Source of the DNA: Pseudomonas saponiphila
GTDB taxonomy: Bacteria > Pseudomonadota > Gammaproteobacteria > Pseudomonadales > Pseudomonadaceae
Length of the DNA stretch: 64,000 nt
Assembly: GCF_900105185.1 (NCBI RefSeq)
Contig: NZ_FNTJ01000001.1
Span: 2,748,501 to 2,812,500 of the forward strand
Direction of reading: 5' to 3'
The notes under the pieces are model-generated. The model was given only the letters and a program-made list of their open reading frames with translations. It did not search any database and was not told where the DNA came from. The position numbers were made by a program, and so were the translations under genes. Positions 40,830 through 49,915 of this stretch are shown one piece after another (the first letter of the stretch is position 1; each line of letters opens with the position of its first letter).

Positions 40830-42098
40830 CTATTCCCAGCGCTTGAACAGCACGCTGGCATTGACCCCGCCAAAACCGAAGCCGTTGGACAGGGCGTATT
40901 GCATGGCTACCTGGCGTGCCCGGCCGCTGACCAGATCAAGGCCCGCAGCGTCGTGGTCGGGGTTTTCCAGGTTGAGCGTGGCCGGGGCGATCTGGTCGCG
41001 CAAGGCGAGAATGGTAAAGATCGCCTCGATCCCGCCGGCCGCGCCCAGCAAATGGCCAGTGGCGGATTTGGTCGCGCTGATGGCCGGGCCGCGGCCGCTG
41101 CCGAACACGCTCCTGATCGCTGCCAGTTCGCCTTTGTCGCCCACGGGGGTGGAAGTGGCATGGGCATTCAGATGCTGTACCTGGGCCGGCTGGACGCCGG
41201 CCTGGTTGAGTGCCTGCTGCATGGCACGCCGCGCACCGTCGCCATCTTCAGGGCCGGCTGTCATGTGGTAGGCATCGGCGCTGGTGCCGTAGCCCACCAG
41301 TTCGGCGATGGGCTGCGCGCCTCGGGCCAGGGCATGCTCCAGCTCCTCGATGACCAGCAGACCGGCGCCTTCGCCCATGACGAAGCCGTCCCTGGCCTGA
41401 TCGAAGGGGCGCGAGGCGCGCTCCGGCGTGTCGTTGTAATCGCTGGACAAGGCCCGTGCAGCGGCGAAGCCAGCCAGGCTGACCTGGTGAATTGCCGCTT
41501 CCGCTCCGCCACAGACGGCGATATCGATTTCTCCGGCGCGGATCATTCGCGCCGCGTCACCGATGGCCTGGACTCCGGCCGCACAGGCAGTGACAGGCGC
41601 CCCCAGTGGCCCCTTGAGGCTGTGGCGGATCGAAACGTGGCCGGCGGCCATATTGCTCAGGAATGACGGAATGGTGAAGGGCGACAGGCGCCGTGGGCCT
41701 TTGCTGTCGCTGGTGCGCACGGCATCGGCAATCGCCGGGAAGCCTCCGACTCCCGAGGCAATGATGGTGGCGGTGCGTTCCTGGGCGGCGGCGTTATCGG
41801 GTTTCCACTGCGCCTGGGCCAGGGCCTCTTCCGCCGCGGCCAGGGCGAAGAGAATGAAACGGTCCATCTTGCGCTGTTCCTTGGGCGTCAGCAGACGGTC
41901 CGGATCGAAGCCGGCCTGCGGATCCTGCTGCGAGTCGGGCACCTGGCCGCCAATGGTGGTGGACAGACCCTGGATGAACTCCTGTGGCAGTTGACGGATG
42001 CCGGACTGCCCCGCCAGCAGGCGTTGCCAGACCTGTTCGACGCCACAGCCCAGTGGAGTGATTGCGCCCATGCCGGTGACTACGATGCGTTTACTCAT
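40830..42098 (-). CDS. Beta-ketoacyl-ACP synthase (FabF/KAS II type)
   Basis: A 422-residue condensing enzyme. The nucleophile is Cys172 in VTACAAGVQAIG; the two catalytic histidines are in LNAHATSTPVGD and SATGHLLGAAGG; the N-terminus VVTGMGAITPLG is typical. The ATG at 42098 is preceded by AAGGAG. It would extend acyl-ACP chains by malonyl-ACP condensation. No other fatty acid synthesis gene is near, so this is an accessory FabF, probably controlled by the divergent HxlR regulator through the palindrome at 42149-42167. Confidence 0.92.
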   Translation of the reverse strand: MSKRIVVTGMGAITPLGCGVEQVWQRLLAGQSGIRQLPQEFIQGLSTTIGGQVPDSQQDPQAGFDPDRLLTPKEQRKMDRFILFALAAAEEALAQAQWKPDNAAAQERTATIIASGVGGFPAIADAVRTSDSKGPRRLSPFTIPSFLSNMAAGHVSIRHSLKGPLGAPVTACAAGVQAIGDAARMIRAGEIDIAVCGGAEAAIHQVSLAGFAAARALSSDYNDTPERASRPFDQARDGFVMGEGAGLLVIEELEHALARGAQPIAELVGYGTSADAYHMTAGPEDGDGARRAMQQALNQAGVQPAQVQHLNAHATSTPVGDKGELAAIRSVFGSGRGPAISATKSATGHLLGAAGGIEAIFTILALRDQIAPATLNLENPDHDAAGLDLVSGRARQVAMQYALSNGFGFGGVNASVLFKRWE

Positions 42099-42148
42099 GT
42101 GGGTCCTGCTCCTTCGCTTGTTTGGGGGGAACAACGAAATGTGGACGA

Positions 42149-42167
42149 TACTATCATCATGAAAGTA
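42149..42167. promoter_or_regulatory. Putative HxlR operator
   Basis: TACTATCA-TCA-TGAAAGTA is an inverted repeat with a single mismatch in eight paired bases, midway between the divergent starts at 42098 and 42213. The TAC...GTA form is typical of HxlR-family operators. Confidence 0.55.
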
Positions 42168-42212
42168 ACATCCGGTTCCACAAAAAACCGAGGTGCACTG
42201 CAGGAGCCCGTC

Positions 42213-42698
42213 ATGCAACGAAAAAGTCTGATCGAAGCCGAATGTCCCATCGCCAGGAGCCTGGAGCGGGTCGGCGAATGGTGGAGCATCTTGATCATGC
42301 GCGACGCGCTGCATGGCTTGAGGCGCTTCGACGAGTTCTCCCGCAGCCTGGACATTGCCCCGAACATGCTGACCCGGCGCCTGAACGCCCTGGTGGAGGC
42401 CGGGTTGCTGGAGCGCCGCGCCTACAGCGAGCGGCCCTTGCGCCATGAATATGTGCCCACCGCCAAGGGCGAGGACTTTCGCGTGGTGTTGCTGGCATTC
42501 GTGGCATGGGGCAATCGCCACTTCGCTCCCGAAGGCGAGAGCGTGCAACTGATCGAGCGTGCAAGCGGACGACCTGTGCAGCCGGTCATGGCGGATGTGG
42601 CCGATGGGCATCTGGTGCCGTTGCAGGACTGCACCGTGCAGGCCGGGCCCGCCGCCAGTGCCAGCATGCGCCAGCGCTTTGCGACTATGGCGGATTGA
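42213..42698 (+). CDS. HxlR-family transcriptional regulator
   Basis: A 161-residue regulator with the HxlR core (CPIARSLERVGEWWSILIM, RRFDEFSRSLDIAPNMLTRR, LRHEYVPTAKG). The conserved cysteine is at about residue 10. The ATG at 42213 follows CAGGAG; the frame is open upstream but across the promoter region. It is divergent from the ketoacyl synthase gene and most likely its repressor. Its last 14 bases overlap the convergent membrane-protein gene. Confidence 0.88.
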   Translation: MQRKSLIEAECPIARSLERVGEWWSILIMRDALHGLRRFDEFSRSLDIAPNMLTRRLNALVEAGLLERRAYSERPLRHEYVPTAKGEDFRVVLLAFVAWGNRHFAPEGESVQLIERASGRPVQPVMADVADGHLVPLQDCTVQAGPAASASMRQRFATMAD

Positions 42699-43602
42699 GC
42701 GCGCCGGGGGCGGGCTGATTCTGCGCCACGCCCGCGTTGGCTTGGGGCGCGGCTTGTTGGGCCTCAATGGCTGGCGCGGGCCCACTGGCGGCAGGGTTGA
42801 GGCTAGTGGGGATCAGTTTGCCGACCACATAGCCGCTGTGGCTGATCAGGGCCAGCAACAGCAAGGTGCTGTGCAGTTTCGGCAAGTCCTGCACAACCCA
42901 ATAGCCGGACCCCAGGCTATGGCCGACGGCTGCCCCATACACCAGGATCACCAGCAGGGTGATCAACAGCATCTGCAGGCGTGGCAGGTCAACGATGGTG
43001 CCGTTGGTCACGTCTTCACCACGAATCAGATCGGCCAGTCGCGCGTCCTTCGGATCACCTTTCATCAACACCTGGCCATTGGCCGAAGGCATGGCGGCCA
43101 GCTTCTGACTGTCGAGCAACTGTTGACCGGTGCTGGTCAGCGCGACGCTGTCGGTAGGTTGCTCGGCTTTACGACTCAGGGCCATGGGCGCGCTGACGAA
43201 ACTGGCCAGGCTGAAGCCCATCAAGGCGATCAGGTTGTAATCCAGATCTACTGTCAGCGCCGTGGTGGCATCGCCACGGACAATGTTGGCGATGTACACC
43301 GTGTACAAGGTGGCCAGCACCAGCAGGGTCCACAGGCTCATCTGCAGACGCGACAGCGAGTAGCGATTGCGCTCGTCGATCAATACCCCTAGGACGCGCC
43401 CGCGAATGCGCAGGCCGGCCAGCACGAACAGCGCGGCCAGGCCCAGCAGACAGCAGCCCCAGGCGCTCAGTCGAGGCCAGTCGATATGGGGGGCAAACGG
43501 CGGGTAGGTGATGGGACGGGGATGACCGAGGAGGATGAGCGTGGGGACTATGACCGCCAGCAGCACGGCCAGGGTACGCAGCAGATAAGCATGAGCTTTC
43601 AC
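42685..43602 (-). CDS. Multi-helix membrane protein of unknown function
   Basis: A 305-residue inner-membrane protein with about five hydrophobic helices (LAVLLAVIVPTLILLG, WGCCLLGLAALFVLAGL, SLWTLLVLATLYTVYIANIV, LLITLLVILVYGAAVG, LLLLALISHSGYVVG). A soluble loop lies in the middle, and the tail is rich in Ala, Pro and Gln (AASGPAPAIEAQQAAPQANA). No transporter or enzyme motif is seen. It overlaps the 3' end of the HxlR gene tail to tail. Confidence 0.75.
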   Translation of the reverse strand: MKAHAYLLRTLAVLLAVIVPTLILLGHPRPITYPPFAPHIDWPRLSAWGCCLLGLAALFVLAGLRIRGRVLGVLIDERNRYSLSRLQMSLWTLLVLATLYTVYIANIVRGDATTALTVDLDYNLIALMGFSLASFVSAPMALSRKAEQPTDSVALTSTGQQLLDSQKLAAMPSANGQVLMKGDPKDARLADLIRGEDVTNGTIVDLPRLQMLLITLLVILVYGAAVGHSLGSGYWVVQDLPKLHSTLLLLALISHSGYVVGKLIPTSLNPAASGPAPAIEAQQAAPQANAGVAQNQPAPGALNPP

Positions 43603-43760
43603 GGTGGCAGGCCCTCTCCCTGTGTGGGCGGCTCATGTCCTGATCTGCGTGAGCCGCTTTTGTGCAGGCGGCGGGTCCTTTGGCGAGCGTCCCGGCGCCT
43701 GCTCTTGGGTATAGCGAATCCTTGTGCGGGCGACCGGCCGTTGGTCGGGTGCCGAGGGCG

Positions 43761-44483
43761 TCAGCGAGGAGCTTGCCCGCGGCGCCAGCTCGGGTGGAAG
43801 TGTCGCCAGTGAGGATCCTGGGCCGCTGCCAGCAGCTCATGGTCGCCCCGGGTATCGCCCCAGGCCCGGACACGGTACTGGCTCAATGGGCCGTAGACGC
43901 TTTCCAGGCGCAGTACCTTGTTCTGGCAGCGGCAATTGTGACCCGCGATATGTCCGGTCAGTACGCCGTCGACCACCTCCAGTTCGGTGCCGATCAATTG
44001 GACTCCCAGGCGCGTGGCGAAAGGTTGCAGGACCAGGGCCGGCGAGGCCGAGCACAAGGTTACCCGCGCACCGGAGCGCAGTTCGTCGGCCACTGCCTGC
44101 AGACCGTTTGGACGCATCAGCCGGCTCCAGGACCGCCGGCAGAAGGCTTCAGCCTGTTGTTGCACCCATGTCGCTTCGACACCAGTCAGAAAGGTGCGGA
44201 TCAATTGTGCCTTGAGCTGGTCGCGGTCCATCCGCCGAGCCAGATACTCCAGGCTGGGCAAGGCCAGCCTGAGGACTTTCCGGTTGAAGCGCTGCGTGCC
44301 GAAGGCAAACCGCAAGAAGGGCACGAAGCTGTCATGGCGGGTGAGGGTGCCGTCAAAGTCGAATACCGAGAGCACCTGGGCGGCATCGGCGTCCACTGCC
44401 AGGGTGTCCAGGGTAGGCGCAGGCGTTTGACCGTCTGCTGTCGAGGGGCTCATGGGCGTGGGAGCAGAGGAGTGGGGCGACAT
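43761..44483 (-). CDS. HAD-family phosphatase (subfamily IB, SerB-like)
   Basis: A 240-residue HAD hydrolase. Motif I is VFDFDGTLTRHDSF, motif II is CSASP and motif III is WGDTRGDHELL; the helical cap between I and II has the IB size. The start is uncertain: ATG at 44483 or a few codons later, after a Pro/Ser/Thr-rich leader. Members of this group dephosphorylate phosphoserine-like or lipid-phosphate substrates. It reads in the same direction as the HD gene at 44588, about 105 bp away. Confidence 0.85.
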   Translation of the reverse strand: MSPHSSAPTPMSPSTADGQTPAPTLDTLAVDADAAQVLSVFDFDGTLTRHDSFVPFLRFAFGTQRFNRKVLRLALPSLEYLARRMDRDQLKAQLIRTFLTGVEATWVQQQAEAFCRRSWSRLMRPNGLQAVADELRSGARVTLCSASPALVLQPFATRLGVQLIGTELEVVDGVLTGHIAGHNCRCQNKVLRLESVYGPLSQYRVRAWGDTRGDHELLAAAQDPHWRHFHPSWRRGQAPR

Positions 44484-44587
44484 GCTGTTCTCGGTGGTGG
44501 GGGCGGCCTGCTGGTTGGGCCGCCGGGAGTGCCAGGGTTGGCAGCAGTTTACGCCTTGCTGGCGGCCGGGTGCGGATCGCCGGTGAT

Positions 44588-45124
44588 TCACCAGCGCAGC
44601 ATGGGCAGGGGCTTCCAGGGCCGGGTCAGGCACTGCTTGGCGGACAATTGAACCAGCCGCAGATGAAAGCCCGCGTCAGGAAAAGCCGAGAAGATCTGTC
44701 GCCGTGCGTCCCGCGGGATGCCGAAACTGATCAGCCCCAGGGATACATCGATCCAGTCGGCACGCCGGAAACTCTCCACCAGACTGCCGGGATGAGCCGT
44801 GGCAGCACCGACTTTGTGGTGCAGTTCGATCATCGCCAGCACTTCGCTTTTCCATTCGGGCCTGGCGATCTCATCCAGATGGGCCTCGGCCAGCTGTAGC
44901 GAGGGAGGCAAGTAGTCAAAGGTCCTGGCGGTCCAGATCCCCAGGTCATGGAAGGCGCCGGCGATGGCCAGTTTTTCCAGTTGCTCGGCGTTGGCGTCGA
45001 TCAGCAGATTGCAGAAGTTGATGACTCGGTAGACGTGGTTGCGATAGCCGAGGAAGTCCTTGCCCAGCGCCGGGCGATGGCGCTGGAGCAGTTCATCCAG
45101 GGGTTCCAAGCGGGTCAGTAGCAT
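44588..45124 (-). CDS. HD-domain phosphohydrolase-like protein
   Basis: A 178-residue protein with the metal ligands of an HD domain: histidine in YRNHVYRVINF, the HD pair in AGAFHDLGIW, and ELHHKVG further on, with an Asp in RRADWIDVS. The ATG at 45124 follows AAGGAAGAGG. It is a stand-alone HD protein, and the substrate (a nucleotide or other phosphate ester) is unknown. Confidence 0.85.
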   Translation of the reverse strand: MLLTRLEPLDELLQRHRPALGKDFLGYRNHVYRVINFCNLLIDANAEQLEKLAIAGAFHDLGIWTARTFDYLPPSLQLAEAHLDEIARPEWKSEVLAMIELHHKVGAATAHPGSLVESFRRADWIDVSLGLISFGIPRDARRQIFSAFPDAGFHLRLVQLSAKQCLTRPWKPLPMLRW

Positions 45125-45182
45125 TGCCTCTTCCTTGCAGGACCGATGCCTGAGCACGGTCGTCAATGTCCGGATACCAGTG

Positions 45183-45815
45183 TTAGTTCGCAGTGGCGGC
45201 TTGGCTGCGCGCTCTTTCAACCATGGCCACGATGGTGGCGCGCAGTTCTTCCTGGACCTGCTCGGGGCTGATTTCACCCAGCGCCGCCGCGTGAGAGAGC
45301 GCTTCGGCGGCACCGAGCATTGCCCGTAAGCCGGCCGTGGTCAGCATTGCACCAGCAGCGAAGGGCTCCAGGTTGGCGCGGCACTTTTCCAGGAATAGCC
45401 GTTGGTAGTCGCGCTTGATGGTTTCCAACTCCGGTGAGCTGGCCAGGGCCGCGATGACTCCCGGGATCTCCCGGCCCTGCAGCAGCACGCATTCCACATA
45501 AGAGCTGGCAATGACCGTGGAGCGGGCGGCCAGAGTCGGTTCGCAGGCTTCCAGGGCCCGATCCATCAGCACGGTCTGGCGCTGGTCGAAATCCTCATAG
45601 AGCGTCGCCAGGAGTACTGCCCGGGTGGCGAAATGGTCGTAGACCACCGGTTTGGTGACCTCGGCCTGCTCCGCCAGGTGGCCCAAAGTCAGGGCTTCGG
45701 TGCCATGCTCGCGGACAATCTGCCAGGCCACGGCGATCAACTGTTGCAGGCGCTGTTCCCGGGACAGGCGGCGTCGCGGTACGGAAGCAGGGACGGGTTT
45801 CTGACGGCTTGACAT
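45183..45815 (-). CDS. TetR-family transcriptional regulator
   Basis: A 210-residue repressor. The HTH (ALTLGHLAEQAEVTKPVVYDHFATRAVLL) is in residues 40-70, followed by a helical ligand domain. It is divergent from the flavodoxin-fold reductase at 45909, 93 bp away, and probably represses it and itself. Two TAACTTA repeats in the gap may be its binding sites. Confidence 0.9.
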   Translation of the reverse strand: MSSRQKPVPASVPRRRLSREQRLQQLIAVAWQIVREHGTEALTLGHLAEQAEVTKPVVYDHFATRAVLLATLYEDFDQRQTVLMDRALEACEPTLAARSTVIASSYVECVLLQGREIPGVIAALASSPELETIKRDYQRLFLEKCRANLEPFAAGAMLTTAGLRAMLGAAEALSHAAALGEISPEQVQEELRATIVAMVERARSQAATAN

Positions 45816-45831
45816 GCTTATATACCAAAGG

Positions 45832-45851
45832 TAACTTAGCGGCTTAACTTA
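45832..45851. promoter_or_regulatory. Direct repeat between TetR and reductase genes
   Basis: TAACTTA occurs at 45832-45838 and 45845-45851, 13 bp apart, in an AT-rich gap that also contains TATATAGAT, a possible -10. It may be the TetR operator. Confidence 0.35.
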
Positions 45852-45908
45852 CTAAAAGTATATAGATACCGGTCAATCCTGCGCAATCCGTCCTTTGGAG
45901 TACTCGTC

Positions 45909-46517
45909 ATGCACGCTCTCATCGTTGTCGCTCATCACGACCCCAAGTCCCTGACCCACAGTCTCGCGCGGCAGATTGCCGAGGGGCTGGGACGCTCTTG
46001 CGAACATTCCAGCGAGATCGCTGATCTGTGGGCTGAAGGATTTGACCCGCGTTTCGCCGCCGCCGATATCGCGGTGCATCGCACCCAGGTGCCGCCTCCC
46101 GCGGATGTGCTCGCCGAACAGGCGCGTATCGACCGAGCCGACGCCCTGGTGCTGGTCTACCCGGTGTACTGGTGGTCCATGCCGGCGTTGCTCAAGGGCT
46201 GGATCGACCGGGTTTTCGCCAATGGCTGGGCCTTCGACTTTCGAGCTGACGCCAAGCTGGTGAAAAAACTCGGGCAGTTACAGGTGCATCTGTTGGGTGT
46301 GGCTGGAGCCGATGCCGGTACCTATGAACGGCATGGCTATCGCCAGGCGATGCAGACCCAGATCGATCACGGCATCTTTGACTACTGCGGAGCCCGAGTG
46401 CTGAGTTCGCAATTGCTGTTTGATTCTGAGGGCGGTGAGGTGATCCCGGCTCTGGAGCAGGCGCACGCGCTCGGACAGACACTGTTCAGCGTCAACCAGG
46501 AAAGCGAGTCGGCGTGA
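45909..46517 (+). CDS. NAD(P)H:quinone oxidoreductase, flavodoxin fold (MdaB/KefF-like)
   Basis: A 202-residue enzyme with an FMN/FAD-binding flavodoxin fold: VVAHHDPKSLTHSLARQI at the phosphate site, VYPVYWWSMPALLKGWIDRV as the family signature, and GADAGTYERHGY near the isoalloxazine. It should reduce quinones with two electrons. The ATG at 45909 follows TTTGGAG. Control by the divergent TetR protein is likely. Confidence 0.9.
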   Translation: MHALIVVAHHDPKSLTHSLARQIAEGLGRSCEHSSEIADLWAEGFDPRFAAADIAVHRTQVPPPADVLAEQARIDRADALVLVYPVYWWSMPALLKGWIDRVFANGWAFDFRADAKLVKKLGQLQVHLLGVAGADAGTYERHGYRQAMQTQIDHGIFDYCGARVLSSQLLFDSEGGEVIPALEQAHALGQTLFSVNQESESA

Positions 46518-46884
46518 AGGCGAAAGGCGGGGGAGGGGCAATGCGGGGGGCGCGATCGATGGGATTGAGGTCTTTCAGCCCCAGCAGCACCAGGCAAAGG
46601 TGGTCAGGCAGAGCATCAGGGGCAGGGCGTCGAGAAAGTCATTCATACCAGCACACACCATAGAGAACGGTGCCGGCAATTTATGATGGGCAGGCACGTC
46701 TGTCTGTTGCGATTTTGTGAATTTTCAGCGCACTTTTGTTTAAGCCTGGTGACGCTTGCGCGGAGCAGCTTCAATCCAGGAAAAACCATTGGAAAACCGC
46801 TCTTCAAAAAGCCATAGACTCAAAAAAAGTGTGGATATTTAATGACTTAGGTGATTATATTTGCGTTTTTTTTCTAAAAATATC
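46518..46884. other. Intergenic region
   Basis: No gene is supported. The sequence becomes AT-rich after 46700. Frames crossing this region continue through a likely terminator and are discounted. Confidence 0.4.
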
Positions 46885-46914
46885 TTGTTACAGAATGTAC
46901 TGTTCCGTTACTAT
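46885..46914 (+). promoter_or_regulatory. Sigma-70-type promoter of a candidate small RNA
   Basis: TTGTTA (46885-46890) and TACTAT (46909-46914) are separated by 18 bp, pointing right toward a terminator at 46954-46987. Confidence 0.45.
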
Positions 46915-46919
46915 AGCCC

Positions 46920-46987
46920 TGCGTTCACCTACCACGGTTTATGCATTTTTAGTCCCAAGTGTCCATCAGCTACTTGGGCTTTTTTTT
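46920..46987 (+). ncRNA. Candidate small RNA, about 68 nt
   Basis: Defined by the promoter above and by a strong terminator: CCCAAGT (46954-46960) pairs with ACTTGGG (46972-46978), followed by eight T. No reading frame of note lies inside. I do not recognise a known Pseudomonas RNA. Confidence 0.4.
46952..46987 (+). terminator. Rho-independent terminator
   Basis: A seven-base-pair stem with an 11-nt loop followed by eight T. No protein gene precedes it closely on this strand, which is why I suspect a small RNA. Confidence 0.8.
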
Positions 46988-47079
46988 GCCTGAAATTTGA
47001 CTTCGCCGCCCATCGCCACGGCACATCTTTCTTTGCCGGACTGACAGTCGGGCTCCTTGCGGAGCCCGTTGGTCGAGCA

Positions 47080-47577
47080 TCAGGTAACCGGGTGAACGAC
47101 GATATGCAGTCCTTCATCCGCCCGCGGAGGCACGAAGTAACTGCAGATCAACGCGAACTGCTCCTCGCTGGTGCTGAAGGGGTGGTCGCCCCGGTCATTG
47201 CGCTCACGCAGCCGGGTGCGGCAGATGTCTTCGTCCACATCCAGAAAATGCAGCCGATGAGCGACGCCGGCCCTATCCGCCAGGGCCCGCAACCCACTGC
47301 GCTGGGCGAGGGTATTGGCCGGAAAATCCAGTACGACACCGGTTCCTGCCTGGAGCATGGCGATCACCAGCGGCTCCAGCACGTCTTTCAGGCGCTGGGC
47401 ATGCTGCAGATAATCCGCGAGCGAGTGGATCTGGCCTGGATACAGCTGCGCCAGCCACTGGTCTTCACTGATCAATACGCTGCCGCAAGCCTGTGCCAGA
47501 TGACTGGCCAAGGTGGATTTGCCCGAGGCGATCTTGCCGCATAACAGGTGCAGCGTGGCGGGGGACGACGGGTTCAT
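47080..47577 (-). CDS. P-loop kinase-like ATPase (AAA_33/zeta-like)
   Basis: A 165-residue P-loop protein with Walker A LLCGKIASGKSTLASHLA, an acidic VLISEDQWLAQLYPG after it, and VVLDFPANTLAQR followed by RTRLRERNDR as the lid. This is the layout of small kinases that phosphorylate metabolites or antibiotics. The ATG at 47577 follows GGAGACAC. It stands alone and its substrate is unknown. Confidence 0.82.
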   Translation of the reverse strand: MNPSSPATLHLLCGKIASGKSTLASHLAQACGSVLISEDQWLAQLYPGQIHSLADYLQHAQRLKDVLEPLVIAMLQAGTGVVLDFPANTLAQRSGLRALADRAGVAHRLHFLDVDEDICRTRLRERNDRGDHPFSTSEEQFALICSYFVPPRADEGLHIVVHPVT

Positions 47578-47933
47578 GTTGTGTCTCCTGTGGGGCTTGC
47601 CTCAGTAGAGCGGTCATGAACCCGCCTTCGAGGCGGGTTGGTTACGGTTTGGATAGCCGCTAGCCCACCTGGCTGATGCAGGTGGTAATAATCGCGGTGC
47701 GCAGTTGCCAAAGATTCAGGCTCATGGGCTGAAACTTACACAGTGGAGGGCCGAAAAACTAGAAAATCTTCGTGCAAATTCAGCGCTGATCGAGAACTCG
47801 GCTGCAGGTGGCAACAGCGTCGAGGAACTGTGAGGCAGTTATCGTTTCTTGTGTATTTTTCGACACACAAGCTCAGATGCTGGCCTATCCTCATCGGGAA
47901 AAATCCACTCAATCTCACACAGGCGAGACAGCC
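47578..47933. other. Intergenic region with a hairpin
   Basis: No gene in about 355 bp. AACCCGCC and GGCGGGTT (47619-47639) form a hairpin without a T run. The promoters for the divergent kinase-like and DUF1652 genes should lie here. Confidence 0.4.
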
Positions 47934-48197
47934 ATGCTCTCCACCAGCGAGCTTTGCCACATACTGGAGTCCGGCTTTCTCCCGCTTTCCTGCACCTGCA
48001 GCCTGGCTGCCAATGGCGCCCTGACCATCAAGATCTACGATGCCGAAACGGGACGAGTGGAGCTGTTGCTGCCCGGGGTTTCCACCGCCGAACTCACCAG
48101 CGTGCGAGACATTTCCAATCTGATCGGCGAGTTGCGCACCGAACTGCGGGCCGGGCGCAGGGCCTTTGCCGGTGCTTTTACCCATCATGCCGGCTGA
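47934..48197 (+). CDS. DUF1652 protein
   Basis: An 87-residue protein. MLSTSELCHILESGFLPLSC, then NGALTIKIYDAETGRVELLL and ISNLIGELRTELRAGR, is the pattern of DUF1652, a small family largely confined to Pseudomonas. The frame is open upstream, but the conserved part begins at the ATG at 47934 after GGCGAGAC. The function is unknown. Confidence 0.85.
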   Translation: MLSTSELCHILESGFLPLSCTCSLAANGALTIKIYDAETGRVELLLPGVSTAELTSVRDISNLIGELRTELRAGRRAFAGAFTHHAG

Positions 48198-48432
48198 ATT
48201 CATGCCGTCAGTGATTGCTGACAGTTGAACATGTTATTGCGAACGCTTAGCGTTATGCCGTTCGCCCGGTATCTATGACTCTTTACCGGTTCATGGATGG
48301 CGAGGTCATGTGTACTGGGCGAACTCCATCGGCAATCGGCGTGTTTGATCTGTGCGCAGTTCTTAGTTCCTCCCCCCATTTGTTAGCCATCGCAGGCACC
48401 AGTGGATTGATTCGATATCAAGGATGACTCTC

Positions 48433-48651
48433 ATGAACATCGGCAATACTCGTCCTGGCAATTACACCTACGCCCAACTGTCCAAAGTGCTGGAACTCAA
48501 TCGTGGCGTTGCGCAAATCAAGGGCTCCGAAGTCCGCGATACATCAGTCGTAAAGCAAGCATTTTCGACGCAGCTGGAGCACGAGCAGGCCGCAGCCAAG
48601 GACGAAGCGCTCAAACTCAAGTTATCGCTGAACTTTTCCGCCGAGGCCTGA
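48433..48651 (+). CDS. Hypothetical small protein
   Basis: A 72-residue, soluble, helix-prone protein (MNIGNTRPGNYTYAQLSKVL, then EHEQAAAKDEALKLKLSL). The ATG at 48433 is placed nine bases after AAGGA, better than the ATG at 48424. No family is recognised. Confidence 0.6.
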   Translation: MNIGNTRPGNYTYAQLSKVLELNRGVAQIKGSEVRDTSVVKQAFSTQLEHEQAAAKDEALKLKLSLNFSAEA

Positions 48652-49014
48652 GACCTGATTGCCCAGCTCCATCCCACGCTTTCAACAACACAGCCGACGC
48701 GAGCTTCAAGCATGTCTGACGTTTGAAGATAAGTCGTTAAAAATCAGTTGGTTAGCTAATTCTGCCATGTTAGTCTTGGCGCCGCCGAGGCAGGTGCCGA
48801 ACTGCAAGGCGGCATCCTCACTGGCAAGTGAACGGATGCTGTAGATCCCTGATTTAGCGTGTTTTTTCACTGGATTCAGTGAGCGCAGAAGACGGTTTTT
48901 TGCAGGTTTCGTTCTTGCTTCACCTGGGCTGGATGTATATATTCCACTCCCTGCTTCAAGCACTGGCCGGGCTGATGCCCATTCATGGCTCCAGTGTCGC
49001 GTGATCGCGCTACC
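48652..49014. other. Intergenic region upstream of tRNA-Leu
   Basis: No supported gene. Minus-strand frames here run through the tRNA in antisense and are spurious. Confidence 0.45.
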
Positions 49015-49101
49015 GCCCGAATGGCGAAACTGGTAGACGCATGGGACTTAAAATCCCCCGCTCGTAAGGGCGTGCCGGTTCGATTCCGGCTTCGGGCACC
49101 A
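49015..49101 (+). tRNA. tRNA-Leu (TAA)
   Basis: An 87-nt class II tRNA. GCCCGAA (49015-49021) pairs with TTCGGGC (49091-49097), followed by A and an encoded CCA. The anticodon loop reads ACT-TAA-AAT, the variable arm is long (CCCGCTCGTAAGGGCG), and the T-loop has GGTTCGATTCC. Accessory debris follows directly, so it may also serve as an integration site. Confidence 0.97.
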
Positions 49102-49110
49102 TGAATATCA

Positions 49111-49146
49111 AGGGCTTGCATGACATACCTCATGCAAGCCCTTTGT
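49111..49146 (+). terminator. Terminator of tRNA-Leu
   Basis: AGGGCTTGCATG and CATGCAAGCCCT form a perfect 12-bp stem with an 8-nt loop, followed by TTTGTTCTTTTC. Confidence 0.9.
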
Positions 49147-49165
49147 TCTTTTCTCCGCAATCAAA

Positions 49166-49800
49166 AAATCTTATTCGCAATAACGACAGTCGTCGCGGCC
49201 CGCTCGCCTATCGCTACGATCCCGTCGGCCGCCTGCTCAGCGCCGTGACGCGTCAAGGCGTTGAAACGTTCGCCTTCGACCCGGCCGGTAACCTGCTGGA
49301 TGACAAGGCTGCCGAAATCCGTCGTCAACTGGATCTGACGCCACCGCGCAGCAAGCTGGTCGACAACCTGCTGCACGAATACGCCAGCACACACTACGAC
49401 TGCGACGAACGCGGTAATCAGATCCTGCGCTGGCACAACGGTCAGCGTAGCGATATGCGTTGGGACCTGTTTGATCGACTTGTCCATTCCGAAGATCCGC
49501 GCCTGAGCGTGGACTTCGCTTACGACGCACTGGGACGCCGCCTGCACAAAAAATCCCGCGCGCGCTACAAACAGCGCCCGGAAGCCGGTTCCCTCTGGAC
49601 AGAAACGAACACGCCCGCAAACAGCGCGAACTGGGCTGCGGTTTTACGCTTTACGGTTGGGATGGCGACAATCTTGCGTGGGAAAGCAGTCTGGCGCAGG
49701 GCGATGGCGAGCCGGGACGCACGGTGCATTACGTCTTTGAACGGGGCACTTTTGTCACTGTTGCACAGGCTGTACGGCATGCGCCGATCAATCTGATGGA
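49166..49800 (+). pseudogene. Rhs-family fragment
   Basis: A frame with YD repeats (LAYRYDPVGRLLSAVTRQG, FAFDPAGNLLDD, YDCDERGNQILRWHNG, WDLFDRLVHSEDP) from the shell of an Rhs polymorphic toxin. It has no start, and after about 49590 the frame changes: the continuing sequence (FTLYGWDGDNLAWESSLAQG, VHYVFERGTF) is read in another frame. It is a 600-bp piece of a protein normally over 1400 residues, cut off before the toxin tip. Confidence 0.82.
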
Positions 49801-49915
49801 GCAACCGGATTGATGATTCAAAACTGTAAGCATGGGCAAATACCCGTGGAGCAGAATCCAATCACGCCCTGACTGACGGTGTGTTGAAATCAATAAGCCG
49901 CAAAGGGGAGAAGTA

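Noticed and set aside
48706..49160. Minus-strand frames overlapping tRNA-Leu
   Set aside because: They read through the tRNA in antisense, a well-known source of spurious proteins.
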